Assembly: GCA_014843695.1 (NCBI GenBank)
Contig: CM026387.1
Span: forward strand, 80,531,128-80,595,127
DNA from: Archivesica marissinica
Taxonomy: Eukaryota > Mollusca > Bivalvia > Venerida > Vesicomyidae
Length of the DNA: 64,000 nt
Direction of reading: 5' to 3'
Shown: positions 63,498 through 64,000 of the stretch, in pieces
Layout: each line of letters opens with the position of its first letter
Position numbering within the stretch: position 1 is the stretch's first letter
Translations under genes and position numbers: made by a program
The notes under the pieces: model-generated
Seen by the model: only the letters and a program-made list of their open reading frames with translations
Databases searched by the model: none
What the model was told of the DNA's origin: nothing

Positions 63498-64000
63498 GCC
63501 AGCAGAAAATAGCCAGCAGAATAACGCACGAAGAATAACGCCAGCAGAATAACGTCAGCAAAATATAGCCTGTAGAATAACGCCAGCAGAATATAGCCAG
63601 CAGAATAACGCAAGAAGAATAACGCCAGCAGAATAACGTCAGCAAAATATAGCCTGTAGAATAACGCCAGCAGAATATAGCCAGTTTAATATAGCCAGCA
63701 CAACAAGGCCAGCAGGATAACGCCAGCAGAATATAGCCAGTAGAATAAGTCCATCAAAATATAGCCAGTAGAATATAGCCAGCACAATAAGACCAGCACA
63801 ATAAGGCCAGCAGAATATAGCCAGCACAATATAATAAGCAGAAAAACGCCAGCAGAATATAGCCAGCAGAATACAGCCAGCACAATAAGGCCAACAAAAT
63901 ATAGCCACACAATATAGCCAGCAGAATAGAGCCAATACAATAAGGCCAGCAAAATATAGCCAGCATAACATAGCCAGCAGAATACAGCCAGCAGAATATA
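63498..64000. repeat. 14-bp-based tandem array running off the window
   Basis: The monomer is GCCAGCAGAATATA or GCCAGCAGAATAAC, with CACAATAAG and TAGAATAAG variants and some 13- and 15-base units. A longer phrase of five to nine monomers (with GTCAGCAAAATATAGCCTGT) recurs at about 63555-63580 and 63637-63660. It continues to the last base, so its length is unknown. Leu/Trp/Cys-rich frames on the minus strand are repeat artefacts. Confidence 0.92.

Noticed and set aside
63403..63971. Leu/Trp/Cys-rich membrane proteins on the minus strand
   Set aside because: They are translations of the 14-bp tandem array in several overlapping frames.

Overview
This window is non-coding, repeat-dominated DNA from an animal nuclear genome, most likely a marine invertebrate and plausibly a mollusc. 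The evidence is tRNA-derived SINEs, LINE relics, a decayed pogo-type DNA transposon with introns, and an intact 1-1 phase Sushi (CCP) exon with canonical splice sites. Nothing bacterial, phage or CRISPR-like is present. The species cannot be told from the sequence alone.

Layout. Roughly three quarters of the called bases are tandem repeats. From 1 to about 4,076 there are head-to-tail copies of a dispersed or tandem repeat; the second copy is interrupted by a 27-bp array (930-3827) and the third by a 42-bp array (4077-9188). After a 1,000-N gap come a 59-bp array with optional 15-bp inserts (10189-26105) and a second 1,000-N gap. Then comes an array of 24-bp and 45-bp units (27106-32475) that carries three copies of one tRNA-derived SINE. 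A short second 42-bp minisatellite (32522-32948) follows, flanked by SINEs in inverted orientation. The stretch 33.2-35.5 kb is mostly unique, with an inverted-repeat element, SINE pieces and the end of a LINE ORF. A 29-bp array (35517-44652) starts directly after that LINE piece, and a 49-bp array (44765-52799) runs into the third 1,000-N gap.

From 53.8 kb to the end the DNA is AT-rich and ordinary. On the minus strand it holds an L1-like LINE relic with a SINE inserted in it (13-bp target-site duplication), a decayed Sushi exon, an intact Sushi exon and a possible 63-bp exon. Together these suggest part of a secreted or cell-surface Sushi gene. Further upstream on the same strand is a frameshifted pogo/CENP-B-like transposase relic whose last part resembles a PHD finger. 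Further SINEs, a 37-bp minisatellite and a 14-bp array complete the window.

Several arrays have periods divisible by three (27, 42, 24/45, 42), so they give long open frames on several frames and both strands; I treat none of these as genes. The most informative signals are about how satellites arise and spread: a single-copy precursor of the 27-bp unit, a 29-bp unit that seems to start inside a LINE reading frame, a SINE trapped in and copied with an array, and higher-order blocks inside most families. I see no convincing new enzymatic or defence system.
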